From: Eggerthellales bacterium UBA948
GTDB taxonomy: Bacteria; Actinomycetota; Coriobacteriia; Coriobacteriales; UBA8131
Direction of reading: 5' to 3'
Length of the DNA: 5,819 nucleotides
Assembly: GCA_002293265.1 (NCBI GenBank)
Contig: DBCW01000041.1
Coordinates: forward strand, 284-6,102
Part shown: positions 5,763 through 5,819 of the stretch, in pieces
Layout: each line of letters starts with the position of its first letter
How positions within the stretch are numbered: position 1 is the stretch's first letter
Notes under the pieces: model-generated
Seen by the model: the letters and a program-made list of their open reading frames with translations, nothing else
Databases searched by the model: none
Told to the model about the DNA's origin: nothing
Made by a program: the position numbers and the translations under genes

Positions 5763-5819
5763 TAAAACATATATTTAATTTGCAGCTCATTTGGGTTTAT
5801 AAAGTGCGGATATACAACG

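Noticed and set aside
5738..5770. Upstream ATG (5770) for the small minus-strand gene
   Set aside because: No ribosome site precedes it, and the GGAG site would then lie inside the gene. ATG 5737 is better supported.

Overview
The window is a compact stretch of bacterial chromosome. Five genes read left to right: the 3' two-thirds of alaS, then ruvX, mltG, a YqeG-type HAD phosphatase gene and aroE. A small unrecognised gene runs toward them from the right edge. Base composition is moderate, and coding density is high. The gene order joins two neighbourhoods known from Gram-positive bacteria: alaS-ruvX-mltG (in Bacillus: alaS...yrrK...yrrL) and yqeG...aroE. The MltG protein also carries a long charged cytoplasmic leader of the kind seen in actinobacteria. 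Together these suggest a Gram-positive organism, most likely an actinobacterium of the Coriobacteriia type with moderate GC. This is inference from gene order and protein style, not from a database search.

Region by region: 1-1812 is alanyl-tRNA synthetase without its catalytic N-terminus, but with intact editing and C-Ala domains. 1813-1954 is the largest gene-free stretch. It holds about two and a half copies of a 19-bp tandem repeat followed by a perfect 8-bp stem / 4-nt loop palindrome of a REP/dRS3-like type that is dispersed in many bacterial genomes. 1955-2368 is RuvX (YqgF). 2424-3998 is MltG, a single-pass membrane murein transglycosylase. 4029-4526 is the HAD phosphatase. 4538-5488 is shikimate dehydrogenase, with an unusual polar insert in its cofactor-binding half. 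5483-5737 on the minus strand is an 84-residue protein of unknown function with a His/Cys cluster. Its stop overlaps the aroE stop tail to tail by 6 nt.

The plus-strand genes are probably co-transcribed at least from ruvX onward (gaps of 55, 30 and 11 nt). They are housekeeping genes with unrelated jobs: translation fidelity, RNA or recombination processing, glycan strand termination, a phosphatase and aromatic amino acid synthesis. No defence system, mobile gene cassette, CRISPR array, tRNA or rRNA is visible. The parts most worth a second look are the repeat block at 1841-1935 and the small convergent gene.
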